This document shows positions 51,685 through 60,300 of a stretch of 64,000 bases of DNA, in pieces. The notes beneath the pieces are model-generated. The model had not been told where the DNA came from. It saw nothing but the letters and a program-made list of their open reading frames with translations, and did not search any database. Origin of the DNA: Alistipes indistinctus YIT 12060 (GTDB taxonomy: Bacteria; Bacteroidota; Bacteroidia; Bacteroidales; Rikenellaceae); the NCBI RefSeq assembly GCF_025144995.1, contig NZ_CP102250.1, forward strand, positions 2,356,001 through 2,420,000, given 5' to 3'. The translations under genes were made by a program, and so were the position numbers. The number at the start of each line of letters is the position of its first letter. The first letter of the stretch is position 1.

Positions 51685-51718
51685 CCATTCCATGAGGGGG
51701 GCCTCATGGAATGGTTTT
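51685..51718 (+). terminator. Perfect hairpin between major and minor fimbrial genes
   Basis: A 13-bp perfect stem (51685-51697 with 51702-51714), GGGG loop and TTTT run. It probably terminates most transcripts after the major subunit, with read-through for the anchor and tip genes. Confidence 0.88.
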
Positions 51719-51849
51719 AGAAAAGCGCTTCCGCTCCGGCGCAAAGCGAGGACGAAACCGGAAAGGGCGCGTCTGCCATTGCTCTCCGGAAATGAAAATT
51801 TCCTGCTGCATTTTCCGCGGCATATATAGAATAAAACAATATAAGTCAA

Positions 51850-52884
51850 ATGGATATACGGCCTTACATAAAAAAAGCAAGCGGAAAGTTGCTGGCGGCC
51901 ATCGCTGGAGCTTTGATGCTATATGCCTGTGACGGCTTAATCTATGACGGTGAAGGCGACTGCTCGGTGAGCTACCGTGTGAAGTTCCGTTACGATTACA
52001 ACATGAAGTTTGCCGATGCTTTTGCCCATGAGGTGGACGTAGTGACACTTTACCTGCTTGATGCCGACGGCAGGGTGGTCTGGCAACGTACGGAACAGGG
52101 AGAAGCCCTTGCGGCCGATGGCTATGCCATGACTGTAGATGTAGAACCGGGTGAATACGGCCTGCTTGCTTGGTGCGGTACTACCGACAAAGGCTCTTTC
52201 TCGATACCCGCAACAACCGTCGGCAAACAATTGACCTGCACGCTTGACAGGCAACACGATGCCGGGAATAAGGCATTCGTCACCGAAGATCTCGACCGCT
52301 TGTTCCACGGATGGCTGCCTGAACAGACGTTCGGTAAAACCGAAGGTACGTACACTTATACCGTACCGTTGGTGAAGAACACCAATAACGTGCGAGTGGT
52401 GTTGCAACACATCTCGGGAGAGGCTGTGGACAAAGACAGGTTCGTTTTCACCATCACCGGCACTAACGGAAGCATGGATTGGGACAACACGCTGCTGCCC
52501 GACGAGCCGGTGACTTTTTACGCATGGCATACCGATGCCGGGGAAGCGGGTATGGACCCCGGGATCGAGGCAATGCCGATCGTATCTCGCGCCGTCTTCA
52601 GCGCGGCCATAGCCGAACTGACCGTGCCGCGCCTTGTGAAAGGTCAGGAGCTGCGGCTTACCGTAACCGACAAGGAAACGGGAAGAACGGTGTTCTCCAT
52701 TCCCCTTATCGACTATGCTTTGCTGGTGAAAGGTTTCTATAACCGGGATATGGACGATCAGGAGTATCTCGACAGGCAGGATGTGTACGACATGGTGTTC
52801 TTCCTCGACGAAAGCGACCGTTGGCTAGATGCCTATATTTACGTCAACTCTTGGAAAGTGGTGCTGCACAACAGCGCATTGTAA
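51850..52884 (+). CDS. mfa2: FimB/Mfa2-type fimbrial anchor
   Basis: A 344-aa lipoprotein (LLAAIAGALMLYACDGLIYDGEG). The GDCSVSYRVKFRYDYNMKFADAF sequence right after the lipid Cys and the VTLYLLDADGRVVW strand are hallmarks of FimB/Mfa2 proteins, which anchor the fimbria in the outer membrane and limit its length. It ends with AYIYVNSWKVVLHN, the conserved C-terminal strand. It follows the attenuator-like hairpin by 130 bases and is 14 bases ahead of the next gene. Confidence 0.9.
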   Translation: MDIRPYIKKASGKLLAAIAGALMLYACDGLIYDGEGDCSVSYRVKFRYDYNMKFADAFAHEVDVVTLYLLDADGRVVWQRTEQGEALAADGYAMTVDVEPGEYGLLAWCGTTDKGSFSIPATTVGKQLTCTLDRQHDAGNKAFVTEDLDRLFHGWLPEQTFGKTEGTYTYTVPLVKNTNNVRVVLQHISGEAVDKDRFVFTITGTNGSMDWDNTLLPDEPVTFYAWHTDAGEAGMDPGIEAMPIVSRAVFSAAIAELTVPRLVKGQELRLTVTDKETGRTVFSIPLIDYALLVKGFYNRDMDDQEYLDRQDVYDMVFFLDESDRWLDAYIYVNSWKVVLHNSAL

Positions 52885-52898
52885 TAGGAGGAATGCAA

Positions 52899-54041
52899 AT
52901 GAAGAATGTGGTACGACATATCGTCACGGGAACTATGATGCTCCTTGTGTTGTGGTGTACCTCGTGCAGCCATGACACGGAGACCTTCGGCATATCCGAT
53001 CCAGAAACAGCTCTCAGCATCGGTCTCAGAGTGCCTGCAAAAAGCCCGAAGACCGGTGAAGGCTATGCGATCGGCGAAACCTATGAAAACTACATAGACG
53101 TAGAAAACAACAACTACAGGATATATTTCTTCACCTCGGACAATAAGTTCATCGCCCGTTTTGAGCCGGAAGGTTTCGTGGTGACGGAAGGAAGCGATTA
53201 CAGGGATTACGGTGTGCTCGGCAAGGCACCCGCCGCTTTGGCCGATCACAAAAACTTCAAGATGGTCGTGCTCGCCAACTGGACGCAATATGGCGACGAT
53301 GCGATGAAGGCAGGAGAAACGTTGCTCGCGGATATCTGCAATGCCGGATGGGGGCAGTTCGATCGTTTTTCCTCTTTCGAGTTGGGACCGGAACGACTGA
53401 TTCCTTTCTACGGTGTCCATGAATACAATAACATAGAGTTGAAGCCCGGAGTGGCCACATGGCTGCCCGAGCCCGTTACCCTGTTGCGGGCCGTGGCCAA
53501 GGTGGAGGTGGTACTCGAGACGGACGGCCATTTCGACTTGTCGTTCAGCGAGGTGAAGATTCGTCGCTATAATAAAGCGGGGTATTGTGCCCCGAAAGAC
53601 GTTTTCTCACAGAACGACTACGACCACGGCGGCGAGTGGAACAGCGATTACGTCAGCGGCTTGCACCTGGTGGGAAACGGCAACGACACGGAGGAGAAAA
53701 CACAAGATTTCCGTTTCGTAAGCCGATGGACGGGGACCGACGGAAACAAATACGAGAAATGGATCGCTTACCTGCCCGAATACCGGAACATCGACGCAGG
53801 CGACCAATATTCGAGCATTGAAATGAGGCTCGATGCACAGACCGGAGAGGATGAACCGCATACCATCCATTTCGCCAATTACGACGAGAGCGGAAAGACG
53901 GATAATAACGACAACGCCAGGCGTTTCGACATCTCCCGCAACAACCTCTACCGTTTCACCGTCACCGTCCGAGACCACAGGCTCGCGGTGAACGTGCAGG
54001 AATGGAAATATGCTTATGACAACGAATACACTTTTGACTGA
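52899..54041 (+). CDS. FimB/Mfa2-like accessory fimbrial lipoprotein
   Basis: A 380-aa lipoprotein (TGTMMLLVLWCTSCSHDTE). The fold resembles fimbrial subunits: IDVENNNYRIYFFTSDNKF in the first domain, LLRAVAKVEVVLETDGHFD at the domain border, and VNVQEWKYAYDNEYTFD at the C-terminus. The start is set by a perfect AGGAGG seven bases before the ATG at 52899. It overlaps no gene and ends one base before the Met of the tip protein gene. A Mfa3/Mfa4-like minor subunit is the best guess. Confidence 0.82.
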   Translation: MKNVVRHIVTGTMMLLVLWCTSCSHDTETFGISDPETALSIGLRVPAKSPKTGEGYAIGETYENYIDVENNNYRIYFFTSDNKFIARFEPEGFVVTEGSDYRDYGVLGKAPAALADHKNFKMVVLANWTQYGDDAMKAGETLLADICNAGWGQFDRFSSFELGPERLIPFYGVHEYNNIELKPGVATWLPEPVTLLRAVAKVEVVLETDGHFDLSFSEVKIRRYNKAGYCAPKDVFSQNDYDHGGEWNSDYVSGLHLVGNGNDTEEKTQDFRFVSRWTGTDGNKYEKWIAYLPEYRNIDAGDQYSSIEMRLDAQTGEDEPHTIHFANYDESGKTDNNDNARRFDISRNNLYRFTVTVRDHRLAVNVQEWKYAYDNEYTFD

Positions 54042-54042
54042 T

Positions 54043-56427
54043 ATGAAACGTTACACCTTATTCACGCTTCTATGGGCGGCCCTCGCCATGGGTGGCTGCA
54101 CGAAAGATCTGACTCCGGAGGCAAATGGAACGAATAACGCCATCCTCGATGAGGGCGAACTGACGGAAGCCGTATTGAATTTGTCCGTCAATACATTTGC
54201 CGTTGAAGCACAGGCAAAGACACGGGCGTCTATACCGAGCAGCACACCTGAAATGGAGACTGCTCAGGAAAAAGAGGTGCACAACATCTGGGTATTCCAG
54301 TACGATGCGGCTACGAAAGAACTGCTGATAAAGCCGCGTTACTATACCATCACCGACCAGGCCATGTTGCAAGAGCTACCCGTATACCTGAAAGCCGGAG
54401 TGCCGTCCCTCGTATATGCCGTAACCAACACGGGCTATGATAATTGGGCCAATGACGGTACGGACGCTTCATGGCAAAAGTTTAAGGATTTGGAACAATT
54501 GAAGAAGCAGACCTTGCCGACCGCTTTCCCGTTACGGTCGATAGACAAGGTGTCGATACCTATGGCCGGAGCGAGCGGGCAGGTGGAGGTAACGACAGGC
54601 ATTACGGTCACGGTACCGGTTACACGTATGTATGCCAAACTCAAAGTAAAGGTGGAGATGCTGAACGCAGAGATGGAACTGAACAACGTCAACGTAAGGC
54701 AAATTCCGAATATTTGCCGGGTAGAGACATTGGCTGGTGATGGAAACGGAGAGCCGATGAATGCGGTTCCGTTTCCTGGTGGAACGACATTCAGTTCCAT
54801 AGCTTTTGCCGCTTCGGATTTGGAAAAGAGCGAAGATAAAGAATGGGCTGTTTTCTATGTTCCCGAAAACCTGCAAGGGGAAACAGAAATTCAGGGCGGG
54901 AACAAGTCTGATGTGGCTCCCTCCAATGCGCTTGTGGTGGATGTAACCACCGAAATAGGTGGTGAAAAATATCTCTATGTAGCTTATCCTGGAGGAAACT
55001 CACTCAATAATTTTAATATACAGCGTAACCAAGTTTACCGCATGACGTTGACTGTCACAGGAGAGAAAGGCCAAAACAATCCATCGTCCAACTGTTTTGT
55101 CGTGAAACCGGACGGGTTCCTCTCTTTTGAGCCCTATTACCGTGTAGAGACAGGGGGCGGATATAATTTTGCAGACTATTTGAATCCTCATGACGGGAAT
55201 CTGAAAATAGCCCGTGTCGGCATTATCTGGCAAACCAAAGACTGCATCGGCGATAATACGAACGGAACGCTGGTACAGCTCGGGGAGAACACGGGCGACA
55301 TTCATCAGAAAATTTATGTTAAAACGCAAAAGAAAGGGAATGCCTTGATCGGTGCCTACAACAGCAAGGGAGATATTATATGGTCTTGGCACATCTGGGT
55401 TACAGACCATGAGCCGGACAATCTCGGCAGAGCCGTTACTTATTATACATACGACTGGGACCAGAACGGCATATATCCCGAGAAGCCGCGCATTCAGGGC
55501 TATGCCGTCATGTCATGCAACCTCGGTGCATTGGCCGAGAATCAGCAAGGTATAGGAAGTGGTCTCCATCGGTATCCGGATGAAATGACGCAGGCTTTCG
55601 GCATGTTGTATCAATGGGGACGAAAAGACCCGTTCCCTCCTTTACGCAACATTGCAAACGAACATCAGGACTATAACGACGAACATACGGACCTGCATTA
55701 TGACAACTCCAACCAGGCTGAAGTTCATAAGACATCCGCGACCGATGAAAACAAGCTGTTCCATTCGGTGATTGGAAGCGCCCTGACCGGAGCTGTCAGA
55801 CACGCCATCGCCAATCCCACGGTTTTTATCTGTGGAACGAACGAAGCCAACCGAAATGAAAGTTATGTACAAACAAAAAGTAACTATTTCAATAATGGAG
55901 ACTGGTGTCCCGTAGGAGAAAGCGACAACAAACTTTGGGGAGGACTGGAACCGGCCTCCGAGGGAATGAAGGCCTACACGATTAACCAGAACAACAATGT
56001 CCATTTATACGATAATTACGGAACGGAAAAATCCATTTTCGATCCCTGTCCCACGGGCTGGAGGGTTGCCTCGGGTGAATTGTGGCTCGAATTTACGAAT
56101 ACGGGGCTCAATCCGGGAAGCATGAGTGACATCAATTATGACGACAAGTTTCCGAACGGATATGGAATGAATATGTATATGCAGCAATGGAAAGAGGGGC
56201 CGACGTCTTATTTCCCGATGCAGGGAACGCGTGTGGGCGATGGAGGGGGTATTCGTACGAGCAGTTGTGGGAACTACCACAATGCGACCACGGACACGGA
56301 CAACCGAGTGAACATTTTGCATATCCATATGAATCAAGGCCTGTTCCATATATTCGAATACCAATTCTATTTTTATTATGTAAAGTCGGTGGCGGGACCG
56401 GTCCGGTGCGTGCGCGATTCGAAATGA
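54043..56427 (+). CDS. Fimbrial tip protein (DUF4906-like plus FISUMP-like domain)
   Basis: A 794-aa lipoprotein precursor (LLWAALAMGGCTKDLTPEA). The N-terminal 350 residues are fimbrillin-like (VHNIWVFQYDAATKELLIKP, VPVTRMYAKLKVKVEM). From about residue 470 the sequence YAVMSCNLGALAENQQG..., FGMLYQWGRKDPFPP and FDPCPTGWRVASGELW, up to VAGPVRCVRDSK, matches the Fibrobacter-type major paralogous domain seen in many Bacteroidota surface proteins. It would be an adhesive tip (Mfa5-like role). No von Willebrand or lectin motif is visible. Last gene of the operon. Confidence 0.85.
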   Translation: MKRYTLFTLLWAALAMGGCTKDLTPEANGTNNAILDEGELTEAVLNLSVNTFAVEAQAKTRASIPSSTPEMETAQEKEVHNIWVFQYDAATKELLIKPRYYTITDQAMLQELPVYLKAGVPSLVYAVTNTGYDNWANDGTDASWQKFKDLEQLKKQTLPTAFPLRSIDKVSIPMAGASGQVEVTTGITVTVPVTRMYAKLKVKVEMLNAEMELNNVNVRQIPNICRVETLAGDGNGEPMNAVPFPGGTTFSSIAFAASDLEKSEDKEWAVFYVPENLQGETEIQGGNKSDVAPSNALVVDVTTEIGGEKYLYVAYPGGNSLNNFNIQRNQVYRMTLTVTGEKGQNNPSSNCFVVKPDGFLSFEPYYRVETGGGYNFADYLNPHDGNLKIARVGIIWQTKDCIGDNTNGTLVQLGENTGDIHQKIYVKTQKKGNALIGAYNSKGDIIWSWHIWVTDHEPDNLGRAVTYYTYDWDQNGIYPEKPRIQGYAVMSCNLGALAENQQGIGSGLHRYPDEMTQAFGMLYQWGRKDPFPPLRNIANEHQDYNDEHTDLHYDNSNQAEVHKTSATDENKLFHSVIGSALTGAVRHAIANPTVFICGTNEANRNESYVQTKSNYFNNGDWCPVGESDNKLWGGLEPASEGMKAYTINQNNNVHLYDNYGTEKSIFDPCPTGWRVASGELWLEFTNTGLNPGSMSDINYDDKFPNGYGMNMYMQQWKEGPTSYFPMQGTRVGDGGGIRTSSCGNYHNATTDTDNRVNILHIHMNQGLFHIFEYQFYFYYVKSVAGPVRCVRDSK

Positions 56428-57048
56428 AACCGTGTACTATCCTTCATAGTATTTGGCAGGAAGGGTACTTTTTTGTGCCTGTGCCTCAAGAGGCAGGCAA
56501 ATATTGATGACGGCAATTCTTACGGTGGAAGATTCATGCACTGATTCTGTAATGCCGAAAAAGTTGCCGTTGCCTGAAATGCCGCTATTTTGCCCACACC
56601 GAAAAATAGGGGTCGTACCTATTGAGTCGCTTGGGGAACGAAATGGATTTTCGTGACACGGTGTGCAGTCGTAAACACGCCTTTATAAGTGCAAAATTAT
56701 TACTTGTAGGTCGTTCTTGGATATACAAAACACCGGTAGCCAGCGATCAATAATTCGATGTATTTCTTTTCGATGCAGTCTCTTCCGCTTCTCGAGAACT
56801 CGGGTGTATTTGCGTTCAGAGTAGACCTTGAGCCTTGTAAATCTGCATGTTGGAAGCTGCCTGAAATCCTCTTGATGTTCAAGCGAAGTAACGGGATAGT
56901 AACGTGACTTTGGTTTTAATTGGCTTTTTGAGGGTTGCACCTGGCTTTGCTTTTTTGTTTAGTTATCACCTACGCCGGTTATATACACTCCTCTTTTAGT
57001 CTTCTGCTCTCAATTTCCTTTTTTCTTTTTGCTGCAGATGATTTAATG
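56428..57048. other. AT-rich gap after the fimbrial operon
   Basis: 621 bases without a supported gene. A minus-strand frame at 56683-56940 (85 codons, rich in Lys/Arg) has no motif or start context. The stretch leads into IS1 debris. Confidence 0.5.
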
Positions 57049-57171
57049 CTATGATATGAAACTATATAGTGCCTGTTGTTTTCGATGACATGATTTGCAC
57101 TTGTAGCGCTGCCTGCCGTTGCTCTGCGTTCCGTCTTTTACGCATGTGCCTCCGCAATATTTGCTATCCAT
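57049..57171 (-). pseudogene. IS1-type transposase remnant 2
   Basis: The minus strand encodes MDSKYCGGTCVKDGTQSNGR then RYKCKSCHRKQQALYSF before a stop. This is the zinc-ribbon start of the same IS1-type transposase as at 44833, with the first zinc Cys changed to Ser. Everything after codon 37 is lost. Confidence 0.8.
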
Positions 57172-57180
57172 TTTTGCTAT

Positions 57181-57534
57181 CCCCTAATTTGAAACATGAA
57201 GGTTGAATATCCGTTTTGAAAACTCGTTTTCGAAGGATTTAAGGGCACAAAAATACAAAAGGCGACTGTAATAGCCGCCTTTGTTTTACCTATGAAAGGA
57301 AAATTTGTATTGAAAGTCAGTGTTTTAATCTTTGAATTGGAGTCATCCCCTAATTTGAAACATGAAGATCGAATATCCGTTTTGAAAACTCGTTTTCGAA
57401 GGATTTAAGGGCACAAAAATACAAAAGGCGGCTGTAATAGCCGCCTTTGTTTCACCTGTGAAAGGAGAATTTGTATTGAAAACCAGTGTTTTAATCGTTG
57501 AATTTAAGCCGTCCCCTAATTTAAAACACTACCC
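57181..57534 (+). repeat. 166-bp tandem direct repeats beside tRNA-Ser
   Basis: Unit 1 starts at 57181, unit 2 at 57347 and a truncated third at 57513, all opening CCCCTAATTT. The period is exactly 166. Each full unit contains the phrase CGTTTTCGAAGGATTTAAGG and a hairpin (AAAGGCG...CGCCTTT; 57260s and 57420s) followed by a T-rich run. The opening phrase also occurs next to IS1 remnant 1 (44845-44865 area), so the unit may be derived from the element's flank. Confidence 0.9.
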
Positions 57535-57542
57535 CAACTTAG

Positions 57543-57631
57543 CGGAGAGGACGGGATTCGAACCCGTGGTACCGGTTACCCAGTACGTCAGTTTAGCAAA
57601 CTGGTGGTTTCAGCCACTCACCCACCTCTCC
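57543..57631 (-). tRNA. tRNA-Ser (anticodon GCT)
   Basis: The minus strand reads GGAGAGG at the 5' end (57631) and CCTCTCC plus discriminator at the 3' end (57543-57550). The anticodon loop is TTTGCTAAA, the long variable arm is that of class II tRNAs, and the T arm contains GGTTCGAATCC. 89 nt. CCA is not encoded. Its 3' end faces the repeats and the fimbrial island. Confidence 0.95.
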
Positions 57632-57726
57632 TGACCTTGTTAGCTGAATTGCGGCGGGAGCGCCGCAAGGCTCTCCAACCGGGCTACAAAGCTAAGCTAT
57701 TTTTGGTTAATTCCAAAAAAATAGCG

Positions 57727-58668
57727 CTAAAATATGAAGCGCGAGCTGATCTCTTTGTAGTTGTGCACGCGCTCGATCACGTCGGAGAAGATGTCGGCGA
57801 CGGTCAGCACGGTGAACTTCGACAGGTCTTCGCTCTGCTTGAGCGGAATCGTATCGGTCACGATCACTTCCGACAGCGCGCTTTTGTTGATGCGGTCGTA
57901 GGCCGGGCCCGACAGCAGCGGGTGTGTTACGGCCGCGCGTACGCTGCGCGCGCCCCGTTCCATGAACATGTCGGCGGCTTTGGTGATCGTGCCGGCCGTA
58001 TCGATCATGTCGTCGACGATGATGATGTTGCGGTCGGAGATGTCGCCGATAGCGGTCATCTGGCCCACGACGTTGGGTTTCTCACGCTGCTTGTGGCTGA
58101 TGATCATCGGCGCGTTGAGGTGTTGCGAATAGGCGTTCGCACGCTTGGCGCCGCCCATGTCGGGCGCTGCGATCGAAAGGTTCTCCATCTGGAGCCCTTT
58201 CATATAGGGAACGAAAATGCCGCTCGCATAGAGGTGGTCCACCGGGATGTCGAAGAATCCCTGGATCTGGTCGGCGTGCAGGTCCATCGTCATGATGCGG
58301 TCCACGCCCGCCGCACGCAGCAGGTTGGCTACCAGTTTCGCGCCTATCGAAACGCGGGGACGGTCCTTGCGGTCCTGGCGCGCCCAACCGAAGTAGGGCA
58401 TCACGGCGATCACACGGTGTGCCGAAGCGCGGTGTGCGGCGTCGATCATCAGCAGCAGTTCCATCAGGTTGTCTGCGGGCGGGAAGGTCGATTGCACGAT
58501 AAAGACGGTGCATCCGCGGATGCTCTCGTTGTACGCGGGCTGGAATTCGCCGTCGCTGAACTCCAGCACGGTCGAGTCTCCCAGTTCGCTGCCGAAGCTT
58601 TTGGCTATCTTCTCGGCGAGGTAGCGGGACTCGCGGCAGGCAAAAAATTTGAGTTTGTGAATCGCCAT
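57727..58668 (-). CDS. prs: Ribose-phosphate pyrophosphokinase (PRPP synthetase)
   Basis: A 313-aa protein of the usual length. Motifs: FSDGEFQPAYNESIRG, PYFGWARQDRKDRPRVSIGAKLVA, the cation loop DLHADQIQGFFDIPVDHLYA and the PRPP-binding IIIVDDMIDTAGTI. It makes PRPP from ribose 5-phosphate and ATP for purine, pyrimidine, His and Trp synthesis. Start 58668 precedes the first beta strand; the upstream extension is not conserved sequence. A TACTTTTG -7 box is 28 bases upstream. Confidence 0.97.
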   Translation of the reverse strand: MAIHKLKFFACRESRYLAEKIAKSFGSELGDSTVLEFSDGEFQPAYNESIRGCTVFIVQSTFPPADNLMELLLMIDAAHRASAHRVIAVMPYFGWARQDRKDRPRVSIGAKLVANLLRAAGVDRIMTMDLHADQIQGFFDIPVDHLYASGIFVPYMKGLQMENLSIAAPDMGGAKRANAYSQHLNAPMIISHKQREKPNVVGQMTAIGDISDRNIIIVDDMIDTAGTITKAADMFMERGARSVRAAVTHPLLSGPAYDRINKSALSEVIVTDTIPLKQSEDLSKFTVLTVADIFSDVIERVHNYKEISSRFIF

Positions 58669-58696
58669 GGCGGGATGAATTTTGCGTTTAGCTCTG

Positions 58697-58704
58697 CAAA
58701 AGTA
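58697..58704 (-). promoter_or_regulatory. -7 box of prs
   Basis: The minus strand reads TACTTTTG, a full TAnnTTTG match, 28 bases before the start codon. No clear -33 element. Confidence 0.55.
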
Positions 58705-58956
58705 CGTTTTTTCTACCAAAAAGCGGGTTGAAATCCGGAACTTTTTTCCGGGACGGGTAAGATTTCGTGAATAGCACCTGCGGATGGGCCGCGGCGGCCG
58801 GTGAACCCGGAGCATTCGGAAAGCAGCGGGCGGTTACTGACGGCGCAATGGCTACCCGGGCACGGCGGCGTATGGTCCTCCGGATATGGATTTCTCTACT
58901 TTCAGGATGGAGGTCTCCTGCCGGGTAGGAGTATTTTCCGGGAAGGGGTGCGGACG

Positions 58957-59595
58957 TTAGGCTTTATGTCCGTCTTTTGCGGGTGGGGCCGGAGGTTCCG
59001 GCGCATCGGCGAGGCATGTCCCGATAAAATCGAGGATCGGCTCGCGGCCCTGCCGCTTTTCGGACGAGGTGCGGAATATCGGCGGGAGCTCCTCCCAACT
59101 CTCCAGCAGCGTGCGGCGGTAGCGTGCGATGTTCGATTCGGTCTGGTTCGCGGAGAGCTTGTCGCATTTGGTGAAGACGATCCCGAACGGAATGCCGTGT
59201 TCGCCGAGCAGGCTCATGAAGTCGAGGTCGATCTTCTGTGGTTCGAGGCGCGAATCGACCAGCACGAAGAGGAAATACATCTGCTCGCGCTTGAGGATGT
59301 AGTCGAGGATCAGCTTCGAGAACTCTTTGCGCTGCCCTTTAGAGACGCGCGCGTAACCGTAGCCGGGCAGGTCGACCAGGTACCAGCAGCCGTTGATCAG
59401 GAAATGGTTGATCAGCCGTGTTTTGCCGGGAGTGGCCGAGACTTTGGCCAACGCCGGAGAGTCGGTCAGCATGTTGATAAGCGACGACTTGCCGACGTTC
59501 GAACGGCCGATAAAGGCGAACTCCCAGCGGTTGTCTGCGGGGCATTGCGAGAGCTTCTGGCTGCTGCAGCGGAAGACGGCGGAGGTGATGTTCAT
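58957..59595 (-). CDS. engB: Ribosome-biogenesis GTPase EngB/YsxC
   Basis: A 212-aa Era-family GTPase: P-loop GRSNVGKS at 30-37, G3 VDLPGYGYARVSKGQ, G4 FTKCDKL and a final helical segment. EngB/YsxC is needed for 50S ribosome assembly. Start 59595 (MNITSAVFRCSSQ) agrees with family N-termini (a short strand with a K-S-A/T-S-A-x-F pattern); an upstream Met at 59628 would lie on the promoter box. It has its own -7 box at 59626-59633. Confidence 0.95.
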   Translation of the reverse strand: MNITSAVFRCSSQKLSQCPADNRWEFAFIGRSNVGKSSLINMLTDSPALAKVSATPGKTRLINHFLINGCWYLVDLPGYGYARVSKGQRKEFSKLILDYILKREQMYFLFVLVDSRLEPQKIDLDFMSLLGEHGIPFGIVFTKCDKLSANQTESNIARYRRTLLESWEELPPIFRTSSEKRQGREPILDFIGTCLADAPEPPAPPAKDGHKA

Positions 59596-59625
59596 GCCGG
59601 TGACGGTTTTATAAAGGGTTCTCCG

Positions 59626-59633
59626 CAAAGATA
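59626..59633 (-). promoter_or_regulatory. -7 box of engB
   Basis: The minus strand reads TATCTTTG, 30 bases upstream of the chosen start. This excludes the ATG at 59628 as the real start. Confidence 0.6.
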
Positions 59634-59925
59634 GCTTTTTTGTGCGGATCGGCCATGTGTGGGCCGGTGTTCCGTGCGGATAACCTACCGGTGTCGGCGT
59701 GCGGAGACCTTTCTTGCGGCCCGGGGCGCCGTGAGTGCCTGTGTAAGATTATATATTGGTATATAATCTTGCCCCGGTAACGAATGTGTATTGTTTTCGT
59801 ATCCGGTCGCGCTGTACACGGAGCGTATTGTATCGGGTTTGAATGGCGGGGAAGGCGATAGGTAGACATATCCGGATGGGAGAATTAAAAAAACAGTGCG
59901 GTAACCGGAAAATATCCGTAAAAAA

Positions 59926-59956
59926 TTTGGAGAACCGATACGCTTTACTACTTTTG
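59926..59956 (+). promoter_or_regulatory. Bacteroides-type promoter of the ABC/GntR operon
   Basis: TTTG at 59926-59929, a 19-base spacer and TACTTTTG at 59949-59956, an exact consensus match. The expected transcription start (about 59962) lies in the palindrome that follows, leaving a leader of about 340 bases. Confidence 0.8.
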
Positions 59957-59958
59957 TG

Positions 59959-59996
59959 GTATACTAGTGTACTAGTTAACTAGTACACTAGTATAC
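59959..59996. promoter_or_regulatory. Perfect 38-bp palindromic operator
   Basis: Half-site GTATACTAGTGTACTAGTT is followed by its exact reverse complement. It starts three bases after the -7 box and covers the transcription start, so a bound repressor would block initiation. Inside it AGTGTA and TACACT are spaced 12 bases, similar to the inverted repeat I recall for Bacillus YtrA, the family of the GntR regulator encoded at the end of this operon. Autoregulation is therefore likely. Confidence 0.75.
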
Positions 59997-60300
59997 TGGG
60001 TGAATGTCTTCGTTAGCTGTCTGTGTCCATGATACCTGGTGTTTGATATTTGATGATGCCAGGTGTCTGGGATTTAAGCTCAGGGCTCTGGTGTTTGATA
60101 TCCGTATCTGATATTCGATACCGGGTGTCGGGTCTTGGGGCTTGTGGTCTGGGTGCCGGAACCAAGGACCCCTGTCAGTGGCTTGCAGGCTGTCTGTTGA
60201 CAGAGGCCAAACCGTAGACTGCAGACCGCAACCGCAGCGAAAATGGCATACCATCCGCGACGAGCCGTATTATTTACTTAATTTTTTATAATCAGAGGCT
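59997..60300 (+). other. Long leader of the ABC/GntR operon with imperfect internal repeats
   Basis: 304 bases without a gene. Related phrases recur: GGTGTTTGATAT (60041 and 60089 areas), CTGATATTCGATACC, and CCAGGTGTCTGGG/CCGGGTGTCGGG. No known riboswitch pattern is recognised and there is no attenuator-like T run. Confidence 0.45.

Noticed and set aside
56683-56940. A minus-strand 85-codon basic frame after the fimbrial operon
   Set aside because: No homology recognised, no promoter box and next to IS debris.
57181-57534. 166-bp direct repeats considered as a CRISPR array
   Set aside because: Units are contiguous, 166 bp long, without short repeats separated by unique spacers, and no cas genes are near.
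59959-59996. The 38-bp palindrome considered as a terminator or IS end
   Set aside because: It lies just after a consensus promoter, is AT-rich without a T run and has no transposase or target duplication.
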